A stretch of 64,000 nt of DNA from assembly GCA_947044405.1 (NCBI GenBank), contig CAMRHE010000648.1:186001-250000 (forward strand), read 5' to 3'. Below the pieces are notes generated by a model. The model did not search any database, was not told where the DNA came from, and saw only the letters and a program-made list of their open reading frames with translations. Each line of letters starts with the position of its first letter. The first letter of the stretch is position 1. This document shows, one piece after another, positions 13,008 through 25,805 of this stretch. The stretch comes from Leptodactylus fallax. Taxonomy: Eukaryota > Chordata > Amphibia > Anura > Leptodactylidae. Position numbers and translations under genes: made by a program.

Positions 13008-13602
13008 TTAAAGGGGTTGTCTGGGATAAACTAAAAATTTAACACTAAGCTAAACTCCCACCCCGCATAACTTCTAATTTACTTCCTTCAAAAAAAAAGG
13101 GAACATTTTTGATTTCCTGGTGACGTCACCAGTATTCCTTCCCCCCCCCATCTCCTTCATACTCACCTGTCTTCATGTTCCCTTCTTCTGCTTGGCGCCA
13201 CTTCCTCCAGGGGAGCCAGCTCCCGCGCAATAGACCAGCAGCAGAAATGAATAGGAGAAGCAGCGGGCCTCCCACGCATGCGCAATAGAATGGCTGATGG
13301 GGTGGGGAGGAGGTTGGAGGACTGAGTTAGTTAGATAGGTAGGGCTAGTAGTCTGCGGGCTAGCTAGGGAAACAGGTGGGGTGTGAGGGAAGGAGTGCAA
13401 CAGCAATGCATCATGGTAGTTGTAGGCTAAAACAGCAGGAAGCTCCCCATGTGAACAAATGCAGAGGATGCCAGGAGCTCCCAGAGAAACTCAGAAATCA
13501 CTCAAAACACTGCTAAAGGTATTTGGGTGCACTTATTAACCCATTAATAGCACTATCAAACATTTTTTAAAAATAATTTTTTTGCCTGGAAAACCTCTTT
13601 AA
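13008..13602. mobile_element. TTAA-bounded non-autonomous element
   Basis: TTAA at 13008-13011 and 13599-13602 bounds inverted termini ttaaaggggttgtctgggat and, on the other strand, ttaaagaggttttccaggca. These match the ends of the elements at 5369-5713 and 5710-6235, so the three belong to related families. The interior has no gene. The ORF at 13173-13406 minus is a proline/serine-rich chance frame. Confidence 0.65.
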
Positions 13603-14149
13603 ACTCTCCCTGTACAATCAACAGTGAAATTAAAGGAGCACTCTGGGAAAATGACAGTGCATGAACTGAGGAGGAGGCATGATACAGAGATTGTTCCTGA
13701 ATCATAGAGCAACCTTTCAAGTTTACCACCAAAATCATTTATAAACCACTAATGTGTTATGGCAAGGCTCGATTTACACAAACGTTATGCACCTGAGTGT
13801 GTCCAGCGGGAGACCCGAACGAGGTAGAACCGGACCTCTAAAACAACGGTTACCCGCGGACCCCATAGACTATAATGTCCGCTGTTTTTAGACTGAAACC
13901 AGCGAAGAGAAAAGTCCTCCATGCAGGACTTTTCTCTGTGCCGATTGTTGGCAGTTTCTGCTGCGGATGTGAACCTCGCCTAACAAGCCTACAACAGCAT
14001 ATAAGTAGATTAAAAATAGTTTTGGTGCTGATAGACGCCCTTTAAGTTCTTTTAGGCTATGTTCACATGCACATCTTCATATTTGATGTTACCTACTACG
14101 TGGTCAACGAAGATGTATTTACCCGATGACATTTCATTAATGTAGAATT
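13603..14149. repeat. Repeat debris with 12-bp hairpin
   Basis: At 13770-13985 there is a repeat relic with gaccccatagactataatg. It includes a perfect hairpin (gagaaaagtcct 13907-13918 against 13925-13936). The text ttttaggctatgttcacatg at about 14048 resembles the end of another frog repeat. No gene is seen. Confidence 0.5.
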
Positions 14150-14740
14150 TCAGTATAATATATATATATATATATACACTAGCAGAAGGACCCGGCTTCA
14201 CACAGATATATTTCATTTTTTGTTTGTGTAGTGACCCCATAAGAATTGGCCAGTTTTGCACTTGATATCCAGTATGGCAGTCCAGTATAGGTACAGTCTA
14301 TGTATGGCTGTGTTGCTATGGAAACCTGGTAAATGAAATGTGAATTTATATTGGCTGATACACGTGATATGACTGAATATTTAAGGACCTGCGAACTGCT
14401 ATTGACTAATACAGGTCATAAATAGCTTGGTTGCGATAGAAACCTGTGTGCCTGAGGAGAGTAAGCGCCTGCCAGCTCTTATTGGCTGATAAGGGACATG
14501 TGACCGTGTGTATGGCAGTTGGAATATGAGTGAAAGACTTGCAGGCTTGTATTAGCTAATGTTGGTAATTTTTTGGGAATACTGTACCTCAGGAACGGTA
14601 CATCCAAGAGAGCTGAGACCCAGTCTAAAATATTCCCGGACACCTGATGTACATGTGTGCCAAATTTGGTGAGGATCGGTCCAGTCGTTTGGTCGCACAT
14701 AAAGAACAGACAGACAGAAACTCATTTTTATATATATAAG
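14150..14740. repeat. Interspersed repeat with (TA)n flanks
   Basis: A TA microsatellite (about 14156-14176) precedes actagcagaaggacccggct. The unit ends with gtccagtcgtttggtcgcac, agaacagacagacagaaact and a second TA run near 14730. The interior has imperfect internal duplicates around ctattggctgat and gaaacctg. This head and tail combination recurs in many animal genomes as a dispersed element, but I cannot assign its class. The 73-codon minus ORF is not credible. Confidence 0.55.
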
Positions 14741-15952
14741 AGACTACAATCCAGAACTTTACCCTAAAGTAATGCACTTATGCTTTGACTTTGAACTCCT
14801 GTTTGCCTGTCTGTGAGATCGGAGCAAGGTTACTGCTATTTTTCTGCCAAGAAATGCCGGTACCTCTCTATTCACGTGGGCAGTAATTGCCGATTTTCTG
14901 CTGCAGGTTAACTATTGACCAGACAACCTCTCAATCATAGCAGGACAGCATAGGCAAAAGCAAAGCTCAAATTTGCCTTCCACTTCTTTATCTTGTATAG
15001 ACAATTGCTTTGCAATTCCATATTAAACTTAACTATCAAAAATGTTCTGTTGTAAAACAAAGAGGAGGATGGCCCTACTGACCTCTGTGCAGATGAATCT
15101 CAAAATTCCCATGGTTGCCTGATATCTTCTTCTAGCGTGACAGCTTTATTCCATGGGAATCCAATTGTGTATACTACTTGCAGTATTCATGCGATTTTCA
15201 TGCCACTGTTACATGCCAGTGCCCCACATCCATTAAACACATGTCATGTGTTGTGATACAATCTTGTGCAAGATCAATGTGCAAATCATTTGCAATATAC
15301 TACCTGCTATAGTAGTCAGTAGGGAGGTGTTCAGTAATGCTACAATGGAGACTCCTTCACAGTATGCGCCGAAAATTTGTGGAGGATAATGTCCTGCACG
15401 GAGGGATTTTTCCCCTGCTGGTTTCAGTTTGAAATCAAAGGACCCCCAACTGACACCATTATAGTTATTGGGGTTCACCGGGCTCTGTGTGTAGCCATTA
15501 TTTTAGCTGTCTGCCTCCGGTGGGGGACCTAAACAATGGAGATGCAAAGCTAGTGTGAACCTACCGTAAGTTGTATTTGATTAATAGAAAAGTAAAATCT
15601 AACCGTGTCCGAATTTTGGTAATTAGGATATCCTGGATATATGATATCACATGTACACCTGCAATGTCAAACAATCCCAGAGGGAGGGCATAACAATAAC
15701 AGTTGTAGGGGGTGCAACTGTGACCAGGCCTGGAGAGGTAGCATCATGACAGTGGGAACGCTATCTCCATTGTAAAGCTAACTTACCTCTTTCAGCACTG
15801 ATATCTGCTGCTTATGGAGGTCACTGGTACTGAACTCTCCAGGTGTAAGATCTCTGCTGCCAGTAATGTATTATCTTTACAAGGGAGACAGCAGTAAGGG
15901 TATCGGGGACCTCTCAGTGTATAACTCCTCTAAAAGGGTATTCCAGTTACTT
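14741..15952. other. No feature recognised
   Basis: Both strands show only short frames, the longest being 81 codons at 15233-15478 minus, with no motif. No strong hairpin, tandem array or terminal repeat is visible. This is probably old intergenic DNA. Confidence 0.5.
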
Positions 15953-16173
15953 AATAGATCAGTGGGGGGTCCAATGCCTGGGACCCCTGTAGTTTAGTTG
16001 TTGGAAGGGACCGTGGTGCATGTGCAAGCACCATGACCCCGTAATTATTTACATCTCATGTTGTCACTATGTGTGATGTACTCAGTGAAGGTATCATGGT
16101 GTTCGAACAAGCACTGCAGTCCCTTCAAACAGCTGATCAGCAGGGGCCTGTGTTTTGGACTCTCTGATCTATT
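15953..16173. repeat. Fold-back repeat
   Basis: The text aatagatcagtggggggtcc at 15953 pairs with ggactctctgatctatt ending at 16173. Inner parts ggaccgtggtgcatgtgc and gtatcatggtgttcgaacaa also roughly pair. It is followed by tgatctatcctgaggatagg. It is a non-coding frog-type fold-back. Confidence 0.6.
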
Positions 16174-16239
16174 ATTGATGATCTATCCTGAGGATAGGTA
16201 ATCAATACCAAGAAACTGGTATAAAAATTGACAGCTTAT

Positions 16240-16545
16240 CATTAATATAGGCCATCAATTTTAATTTTGCAGGGGTCTGACTGTTAGTACCCCCACAGAT
16301 CAGCTGTTTCCCATAGCTCGCATCTCCCAGCATTGTTTATATGTCGGCTGCTGCGCTGCTCACTAACCATATTCTTGGTAACAGCAGTTGTGGGTACTAT
16401 AGCTGTATCCCTTTCAAGTCCATGGAAGACCGCTGCAGCGCCCATGACTGCCACTATCAAGAATATGCCACTGAGATGGGTTAGGGCGCCCCAATTGAAG
16501 TTTGCATCGGGGCCCATCGGAGTTTAGTTACGCCACTGCCAATAG
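16240..16545. repeat. hAT-like relic sharing sequence with 22700-22960
   Basis: The stretch cagatcagctgtttcccata, then atatgtcggctgctgcgctg and ccatattcttggtaacagca, recurs at about 22722-22810. The right end reads gtttagttacgccactg, a hAT-type terminus (cagtggcgtaac on the other strand). A matching left end and target duplication were not found, so the copy is incomplete. The short frames on both strands are not genes. Confidence 0.6.
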
Positions 16546-17399
16546 GAATATAGTACATGCAGTTTTACATTGCATTTTCACAGCCAATTAGGCTAAGGTC
16601 ACATTTCTTAAAATAAAGCTAGTTGCTCTAAACCATCATAGGATGAGGGCAACGGACTTAAAGGGAGAAGAAGTGATTGATGCAGACGGAGCCCCCTCAC
16701 TCCAAGTGAAGCGAATGGAAGAAAAGTCCTGCATAGACTTCACAAAGGCTTATTTTCAATTGGGGGGGACAATTTTTTTTTTCAGCGGAGTGCTTCTTTA
16801 ATTGTCAAAAAAACCGCATGAGCTGAATGATAAAATTGAGCAAGTCTCTTGAAATAGATTACTTATCTTTTAGACCAGGACTCCATTGTAATAGCTCACA
16901 ACCTTTTATGACACTATTGCAATCCCACTGAACTACAGTACAGTGTAATAATGTGTTCTTGTAGGGTACAATAAAATCGCATGTCAATGTCATGACTGCA
17001 AAGAAATAAGCTAAAACAAAGTTATATTCTTGGGACAATAGTGGATAACATGCAGTTTTCCCCTCGTTCCCTTCGGAATTGTGTTATATATAGCAGATGA
17101 TAATATGGCCTTTTTGAGTTGTTGCCCATGGCTCGAGGCTTCGAGTGGCCACCAAAATCTCTCACCTACATTAACAAGTGTAAGCCACTTATAAGTGGTC
17201 AGCAGTGCTAGTAGAATTTTACATGTACTTGTAAATACACACATGGCTGCAACTAGTTTTCCAATAAGCAAGGGGGCAGCATCACAGTACATATTGGCAT
17301 AGCGAGGGAGCTTGCTGGTCTTTTACTATGAAGTCCCCCTCCTGTACCCTGTGCCCATTAAAAATAAAACGCTTCTGATCCATGGGTTTGGCAGGATCC
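16546..17399. other. No gene supported
   Basis: A 93-codon minus-strand frame at 17011-17292 starts MYCDAAPLLIGKLV and has no recognisable motif. Nothing else stands out apart from a short AT-rich tract near 16775. Confidence 0.4.
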
Positions 17400-17629
17400 T
17401 GGGTGCATGTTGTATGCACTGCATGTGGAGTGTGTCAGTGACTGCCTTCTGGACATCTGTCAAGTCAGCAGTCTTCCCCATGATTGTGTCGCCTACTGAA
17501 CCAGACTAAGGGACCTTTTTAAATGCTTAGGAAGCCTTTTCAGATGTTTTGGGTTAATTCTTCTAATTTTCTGAGATAATGACTTTTGGTTTTCCTTGGC
17601 TGTAAGCCATAATCATCAACATTAACATA

Positions 17630-17843
17630 CAGTGCTGGCCAAAAGTATTGGCACCCCTGCAATTCTGTTAGATAATACTCAATTTCTTCCAGAAAATGAT
17701 TGCAATCACAATTGCTTTGGTAATAATATCTTCATTTAATTTGTCGTCAATGGAAAACCACAAAAAGAATTGTCAAAAAGCCAAATTGGATATAATTCCA
17801 CACCAAACATAAAAAAGGGGGTGGACAAAAGTATTGGCACCCT
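17630..17843 (+). repeat. Left IR/DR of Tc1-like copy 2
   Basis: The outer direct repeat ccaaaagtattggcacccc follows the tip. The inner direct repeat gacaaaagtattggcaccct ends at 17843. The inner half is more diverged from the right end than the outer half. Such paired sites bind transposase in IR/DR-type elements. Confidence 0.85.
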
Positions 17844-17954
17844 TTGAAAAATCATGTGATGCTTCTCTAATTTGTGTAATTAACAGCACCTGTTACTTAC
17901 CTGTGGCACTTAACAGGTGGTGGCAATAACTAAATCACACTTGCAGCCAGTTGA

Positions 17955-19046
<1,092 letters not shown>

Positions 19047-19050
19047 GCTG

Positions 19051-19265
19051 AGGGTGCCAATACTTTTGTCCGGCCCATTTTTGGAGTTTTGTGTAAAATG
19101 ATCAATGATTTGACTTTTTTTTCATTCTCTTTTGTGTTTTTTCATTGCAAGCAAAATAAATGAAGATATTATTACCAAAGCATTTGTGATTGCAATCATT
19201 TTCTGGAAGAAATTGAGTATTATCTGACAGAATTGCAGGGGTGCCAATACTTTTGGCCAGCACTG
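19051..19265 (-). repeat. Right IR/DR of Tc1-like copy 2
   Basis: The inner repeat agggtgccaatacttttgtc (19051-19070) starts just after the transposase stop. The outer tip ends ttttggccagcactg at 19265. It mirrors the left end. Confidence 0.85.
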
Positions 19266-19400
19266 TAAATAAACACTTGAAAAATTTCACTCTGTAATGA
19301 CTCAATATAATATATGTGTTTCACTTTTTCAATTTAAATTACTAAAAAAAAAAAATAACCTTTTGATGATATTCTAATTTATTGAGATGCACTTGTATAT

Positions 19401-20177
19401 CAAACAGCAAGAGACATTTAAGAAAATCTGGTGCATAGACATAACCTTGGCTAATTCTGCCTATCTTGCCTCATACTGTATCTCAGTGATATCAGTCCCT
19501 CTGCTATGGAAATATATTTACAGTATAAGTGGATTGCGCTCACAGTTCAATAACCACAACTAGACTTAAAACCACCAAATCCCCACAGGGACTTTTCAGT
19601 AATGATCCATATGAAATCAATTATCATAACAGCTCCAGTCATTCAACATTATTGATTTATCCATCAAAACCAGAAGTGTTTCCTAGATACTGCTAAGGAG
19701 GTTATCTAGTTACACATTGTCAGCCCTTCTTGTGTGCAGAGCTGCCTATGTTGTAGACGAGATATCTAAAACATGCTTATGAAACTCTTCCCCTCAATCC
19801 CAAGGTTGCTCCATCTATGTGGCCAGGTGAAAACGTCACCATTGGCAGCTCTCTTCTCTCACTAGAAGAAGACAGCATATTGGTAAATTTACTGCCTATC
19901 CATGTATTCTACTAACCTCTGTTTTGGATAGGGTGGCTTACCATTTCACTTTAGGTAGCAAATGGGTGCTCGTGTTTTATGGACATGGGTGATATTGAGT
20001 GTTTTTCAAACTCCTTGAAGTTGTATTTTTGTAATTTTGTGCTGGTGAAAGCTCCTTTTTGTGATGTAAGCAGCACATACTGTGTCCATGTCACATAGGG
20101 ATTAACAGTGAGCTTCCCAGGCCTGGGAAATATGCCAGCTCTTCTGAGAGTCCAGGAGTTCTCCCTGTATTTCAAGA
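19401..20177. other. No feature recognised
   Basis: No tandem array, transposon end or coding motif is visible. Minus-strand frames of 91-116 codons (19951-20377) mostly overlap the hAT element that follows and have no motif. Confidence 0.45.
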
Positions 20178-20539
20178 GCTTCCAGCAGGGGCATAAATAC
20201 CGGGGTAGCAGTGGTAGCGGCTGCCACAGGGCCCGGGACATTAGGGGGGCCCGGAGCCCTGTGGCAGCCGCTACCACGCACCCCACAAACACTGCTATCA
20301 TTATACTCCAGGTTCTTTTCAGACCCCGGAGTATAACGATCGGAGGTCCAGGGGAAGTGAGGGAACATAAAAAACACTGTTACTTACCTCTCCTGTGCTC
20401 CGCAGGCTTCAGACCTGTTTCGTAACGTCCCAGACGTCAGCTGACATCATTATGGGGGCGGCGGTTCGGGAAGGGTGGGCCCCATGGCAAATGTTCCCCT
20501 TGGGGCCCAGCCATTCCTAGTTACACCACTGGCTTCCAG
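20178..20539. mobile_element. hAT-type non-autonomous element, 346 bp
   Basis: The element at 20186-20531 starts caggggcataaataccgggg and ends ccattcctagttacaccactg. It is flanked by exact gcttccag duplications (20178-20185 and 20532-20539). A long inverted pair (tagcggctgccacagggc against gccctgtggcagccgcta, about 20215-20275) forms a hairpin. The middle (attatactccaggttctttt … ccccggagtataacgatcgg) resembles the large hAT-like element at 9041-11770. It has no coding capacity. Confidence 0.9.
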
Positions 20540-22492
20540 GATATTCTGGAAGAGTTGGTCAGTATGCCCTAAATAATTTAAGACACCTTAAAGAAGAATT
20601 CTTAGCTCCAGGATTTGTACCTTAAGCTATCTGAAGTGTTCTACCCAATAAATTGCTTTATCTATCTTGCTCTGTTTGTCAGATACTACTGAATATGTCT
20701 CCTCAGTGTTGACTAGGTTTCACACCTCTACAAATGAGCAAAACTGGCTGAGCTGGTGATGTCAATCCATGTTCCCAGTAACCTCTATTCTCTACTCTTC
20801 ACTGTGATTGACTAAGAGCCTTCTGTCAACTCTGCAAAGTGCACATAGCTGATGAGCCCTGATATGGGCCAGAACAGTGCTTGATCATTGCCTCTGTTAT
20901 CTCTGTATGTAAATCCAGAGATAACAGTGTGTTCTGTGCAGTTAAGAACAAGTACACTGTTAATCCTGGAAACACACTGCTGGACTGAGATGTACATCAC
21001 ACAGGCTAAGCCCAACCATCAACGTATCACTGAAATCAGGAAGTAGAGGGAAGAGAAGAAAGGAGAGACAGTGAAACCCTGAGATGGGAAATCCTTTTAA
21101 GTTTTTAGTTATGGAAGCTGAACTGTGTTCTACTTCATTGTAACTGTGTGACAAGAGCCTGTCTAAACATCAGCAGTAACTGAGATAAGAGTATGTTTTT
21201 GTGTCATCTTCTGTTTAATCTTTTGTGGTTGGTCACCAAAGACATAAAGTGTCCATACACTTCAGCCTATCCTTATGTCTGTGTGTCGTTCTATGCAGCC
21301 TGTAATAGAACTGCCGGTGTTTTAGAATTCATCGCGATGCATTAGCATTGCAGTCCATTTTATTAGTGATAGAACAAAATAAAAGTAAAAATTTTTTTTT
21401 TAAAAATCTAAAAAATTCAAATCACCCTCCTTTCCCTAGAACACATATAAAAAAGTTAAACACATACACATTAGGTTTCCCTGTGTCCGAAAACGGCCAG
21501 TCTACAGACTTATTTTTTCCATATGGTGAATGCCGTCACAGGAAAAGTAATCAAAAGAGCCAAACCATTTAAACATTTAAATAAAAAGTGATCAAACCAA
21601 TAGACATTCCCCAAAATGGTATAGCGAAAAAGTAAAAAAAGATACAGAAAAAAAAAAAAGTTTGGGGTTTGAAAGGCGGGGAGTCAAAAATGAAAATCGA
21701 AAAATGCCTGTGGCGGGAAGTGGTTAATCTCCGTAACACATTATGCATTTTGTTTTTTTTCTGTGGTGCTCCACGCCACAGTTCTGACCTGCTTGGTCAG
21801 CTGCTACCATACTAGGGCCACCTCAGGAGGTAGCTGCCTGGTGGACCCCCCACAGAAAATACCAGAACCCCATATGGTGGTTAAAGGGTGAAGACCAGGG
21901 AGTCTGCTAGGATAACACCTTCTGGAGGTAGCCCCAAGTTGAACTTGTCCACAATCTGGGTCAACAACTAACTGTCTTTAATATCACATACCACCATACT
22001 GTATATGACATCAGGCTATTTAGGATCTCCATACAGTAAACATTAACTATTCATTTGTATATTGAGAGCTCTGTATAATATGATTATTGTGCAACTAGGT
22101 TGCTCACACATCATGTCCCACCCATTTGTTTAACATATGTGCCAAGAAGGTTCCCAACACACAACAGATTCTTATTTTGGCATCAATGCTCTGGGTTCAT
22201 CTAACAGTTGTCTAATGTGTGTGGCCACCTTTCTAGTTATAGCCACTTTGCTCAGACTTATGGGCCCAGTTGCAACTATTCCCTCTTTGCCCATGAATAA
22301 CTACCCCACTGCACATTTCCTTGGGGAAGGGATGGTTCCATTCTGTTCCTTTACATAGTATACATTAGTCATGTTGCTCTAGAAATCGAGATTGTCTACA
22401 TTTTGGGATTTTGCATGCGCTCTCTGAATACATTTGCAATATCCACAGTCACACAAAAAGTTAAACACTTTCAATAGTGCACTTTAGAAGTC
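20540..22492. other. Mostly unclassified; repeat relic at 21350-21730
   Basis: The sequence has no credible gene. At 21350-21730 an A-rich repeat relic ends ggggtttgaaaggcggggag, whose reverse complement recurs at about 24098 (gactccccgccttccaaacc). Thus the repeat at 24070-24910 has a copy here in the opposite orientation. Confidence 0.5.
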
Positions 22493-22970
22493 CTCATAAT
22501 CAGTGGGGTAACGATCACGGGCCCGGCGGGGTACGGGGCTCGCGGCCAGCTGGAGACGGCTGGGGTCCCGGACCACTATGATAGCGGTCGGGGAAAGCCT
22601 GGTTCCCCGACCGCTATACATACTGTAAATGAAAAGGGGCCCCGACGTGTCGCCCGGCCCCTTTTCAATAGATGCTAGCTCAGGGGACCCCCACTGATCT
22701 CTTAGACTGTTAGGACCCTGCAGATCAGCTGTTTCCACACAGCTCCCAGTATTGTTTTTATATGTCGGGCGCTGCGCTGCTCACTCATCATATTCTTGAT
22801 AACTGCAGTTGTGGATACTACAGCTGTATTGCTTTCAAATATCTGAGATATCGCTTGCAGCACCCGTAACCGTCACTATCAAGAACTCGCTCTGGGGGGG
22901 GGGGGGGAAGGCCCTGGGCAAAAGTTTGCAGCAAGGCCCACAAGACTTTTCTTACGACACTGCTCATAAT
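22493..22970. mobile_element. hAT-type non-autonomous element, 462 bp
   Basis: The element at 22501-22962 starts cagtggggtaacgatcacgg and ends cttttcttacgacactg. It is flanked by exact ctcataat duplications (22493-22500 and 22963-22970). It contains an inverted pair (gcggtcggggaaagcctggt, then tccccgaccgc) and the segment shared with 16240-16545. A G-run lies at about 22895-22908. It has no coding capacity. Confidence 0.9.
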
Positions 22971-23550
22971 CTTGTAATGGGACATGATACAGGATGTGAC
23001 TGGCTCGGTTCCCGCAGCCTTGTATTACTCATTCCTATCTGCATCGAAATGTTACTGTCATTTGAAGGCTACCCTTATATTTATTACCCTTAGCCATTAA
23101 CAAAATGAAATCTTCCTGAAATAGAATTCTGTATTGATTTTATTTTAATCAGTCCTAGTTCTCCGGCGTGTATGTGCTCTTTCAATTACTGTAAGGGCTT
23201 CATATTCATTACATATTAGATTAATGTAGACTGTTCCCAGGGCCCCGCAGTCTTTGGCTGCTTTATCAGAGGACAAATGATGGGAGTGTAGGAGAATGGG
23301 GGAAGGATGTGCAAAGGTATGTTCATATGTAGCAGATTTGTTGCAGACATTTCTGCAGATAGGGTTTGCAGAAATCTATGCTGCATAAACAAAACATTAA
23401 TAAACCATTCATATGACGTTTGTTGCAGTCATTTTGCAGATCCATTTAATAGATGCAAATTGTATGGCCATGCCTTTGCTCCTGGTGCCAGCGATACCTA
23501 TGTTGCTGTGTCATTCTGTGTAAACAGGAGTGGCATTTGCTCTGTGCTTT
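22971..23550. other. No feature recognised
   Basis: No transposon ends, tandem repeats or coding motifs are seen. The 84-codon plus frame at 23307-23561 lacks any recognisable domain. Confidence 0.4.
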
Positions 23551-23805
23551 CTATATGTTAAAAGGAGTTAGCTGGTAGCTTAGAAATCCTGTGCCCTTAG
23601 CCAGTTTGGGCCTGTTGACTGAGGTCAGTGTGTAGTTAGCTGCAGTGTAGTGTAGACCTGTGTAATCCAGGGGTGTCAGCGTGCAGCCATCGGCGTTGGG
23701 GCGGGGTGTCAAAATGATGCTCATGTAATTAGCACCGCTAATCATTTCCACATTCTTATTTCTGGCCTTCAAGGAGCTGCTGCCGAGATACTCCACACCC
23801 TGCAA
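23551..23805 (-). other. Open segment of unknown nature, 84 codons
   Basis: The frame reads MQGVEYLGSSSLKARNKN, then ISGANYMSIILTPRPNADG and RPKLAKGTGFLSYQLTPF, ending in a natural stop. Composition and codon choice look more coding-like than the surroundings, and a YAG precedes GGTGTGGAG on that strand. No family is recognised. It may be an exon, a retro-copy fragment or chance. Confidence 0.2.
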
Positions 23806-24065
23806 CTGGGATGTCTAGGGACCATCAGTGGAATTGATTCTAGGAGTCCACTCTTCTATTACTGGTGTACAAGCCAAGTCACATCACTTTCCTGGCCCCA
23901 ACAGATTTATCATCATTAACGCCACGGTATAAAGCCCCATTTCCTTGCCCCCAAACACAGTATAATGCCCTCCCACAGGTCCTGGCTGTTGGATCCCCAC
24001 AGATGTAATATTGATGGCCTATCCTTAGGACAGAGCATCAATATTAGAAAGCTAGATAACTCCTT
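23803..24065. repeat. Repeat copy related to 4850-5368
   Basis: Its first part (ctagggaccatcagtggaat) matches about 4870-4890. Its last part (gatgtaatattgatggccta) matches about 5305. It therefore looks like a copy of the same repeat without the hAT MITE seen at 5020-5177. Confidence 0.55.
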
Positions 24066-24069
24066 CCTG

Positions 24070-24910
24070 TTGGTGGGATTTTTTGACTTTGACTTTTGAC
24101 TCCCCGCCTTCCAAACCCCATAACTTTTTTATTTTTCCACTCACAGAGCCATATGAGGGCTTAATGTTTGCGGGACAAATTGTTGTTCATAATGATACAA
24201 TTTATTATTTTGTACAATGTACTGGGAAGCTGGAAAAAAAATTCAGAATGGGGTAGAATTGGAGAAAACGTACATTTATGCGACTTTCTTACGGGCTTCA
24301 TTTTTACGGTGTTCACTTTGCAGCCAACATGACATGTCACCTGTATTCTATGTTTCGGTACAATTCCAGGGATACCAAATTTCTAAAGTTTTATTTACAT
24401 TTTAACCCCTTAACAAAAATCCAAAACTTTGAAAAAAATTTTTTTCTTAAAGTCACCATACTCTTACACCCATAACTTTTTTATATTTCTGTGTATGGAA
24501 ATGCATAGGGCGTCTTTTTTTGCGGGGCCAGGTATTATTTTTAGTTATACCATTTTGGTGAATGTCTATTGCTAAGCAGCCTGTCATACCAATTAATGCC
24601 AGGCAAGCCTGGGATCCTTCAGTAGGCTCCCGGCTGTCATGGTGACGGATCGCTGGCCCCGGATCTCTTTCAAGTTGCCAATGATCCTCCCCAAAATGGC
24701 AGTGCTGGGAAAATGGCAAGCCATGACTGAGGCACTGGGGGCCTTAATGCCCGCAATCAGTGCAGGCACTGATCAAGAGCATTAGTGCTGGGTCTTTGAT
24801 GTATAATACAGCAAAGATCCGGCGATACAGAGGCCACTCAGCCATATTTAAATACCCGACATCCGCCGTACTATGACGGCAGATGTGGGGAAAAATTGTA
24901 AAAAAGCTAA
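24070..24910. repeat. Frog-type interspersed repeat
   Basis: It contains phrases I associate with frog genomes: cttttgactccccgccttcc, cagagccatatgagggctta, gtttgcgggacaaattgttg, and near the end gtactatgacggcagatgtg. Part of it is present in reverse at about 21600-21730. The minus-strand frames (24453-24719, 24744-24929) follow this repeat and show no domain. Confidence 0.55.
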
Positions 24911-25011
24911 TCCAGTGCAGGGAATGCACTTGTAAACTTTATTATTCCCTTATTTTAGGTCCCATGTACACAACTGGCTCTATATAAATAAACCTAGTTT
25001 TTAATCTCGCA

Positions 25012-25805
25012 TTATAACTGAGGTCCTACATGTCCCTCATCAGTTTTGTGGGTGTCATTTGTACCTTTTCTGGCCTTAGAAGCAGTTGACTTTGCTCTGT
25101 TATTCAGTCTATGATCTACAAGTACACCCAGGTGCTTCTCCACCAGTGATTCTCCCAGCTTTACTCCCCCTAGCACAAATGTCACATGCAGATTATTTTT
25201 TACCCAGATCTAAACACTCACTCTGTCCAAGTCTGCTTTTAACCTATGTACACCCTCTGTAGATTGCCTGTACATAGTTTGGTGTCATCTGCAAAAATAG
25301 AGACAGTGCTTTTAATCCCATCTATATCATTAATAAATAAGTTACATAACAACGGACCTAGCACTGAGTCCTGGGGTACACCACTTATAGCAGAGGACCC
25401 AGCACTGGACCCTGGGGTACACCACTTATACCAGAGGGCCCAGCACTGAACCTTGGGGTACACCACTTATAGCAGAGGACCCAGCACTGAACCTTGGGGT
25501 ACACCACTTATAACAGAGGACCCAGCACTGAACCTTGGGGTACACCACTTATAACAGAGGACCCAGCACTGAACCTTGGGGTACACCACTTATAACAGAG
25601 GACCCAACACTGAACCCTGGGGTACACCACTTATAACAGAGGACCAATCTGAGCTGCAGTCATTGACCACAACTCTATGGATACGATCCTTTAACCAGTT
25701 TTCAATCCAATTACAAACTATATTTTCCAAGCCAATGGAGCTGATTTTACCCATGAAACGTCTATGAGGGACAGTGTTAAATGCCTTTGCAAAGTCCAGG
25801 AACAC
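25012..25805 (-). pseudogene. CR1/Rex1-type LINE, RT motif A to C-terminal part
   Basis: This is a retrotransposon reverse-transcriptase relic. Reading on the minus strand from 25805: FLDFAKAFNTVPHRRFMG (motif A), NWIENWLKDRIHRVVVND, then [17 protein letters not shown] (motif B). After a 41-bp tandem expansion it continues [20 protein letters not shown] (motif C), TKLC, and finally a broken tail with LGESLVEKHLGVLVDHRLN and a stop near 25012. Frames shift at the 41-bp array and again near 25230. It is the downstream half of the LINE whose upstream half lies at 29206-29605. The two are separated by the 27-bp array. The family is the same as the fragment at 7693-7950. Confidence 0.9.
25373..25650. 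repeat. 41-bp tandem repeat derived from RT motif B
   Basis: The text ggggtacaccacttata recurs at 25373, 25414, 25455, 25496, 25537, 25578 and 25619, exactly 41 bp apart. On the minus strand each unit is the code for the [15 protein letters not shown] block of the surrounding LINE. 41 is not divisible by three, so each unit shifts the frame. Confidence 0.95.

Noticed and set aside
17011..17292. 93-codon minus-strand frame as a small gene
   Set aside because: No motif, no splice context and no support beyond the absence of stops.
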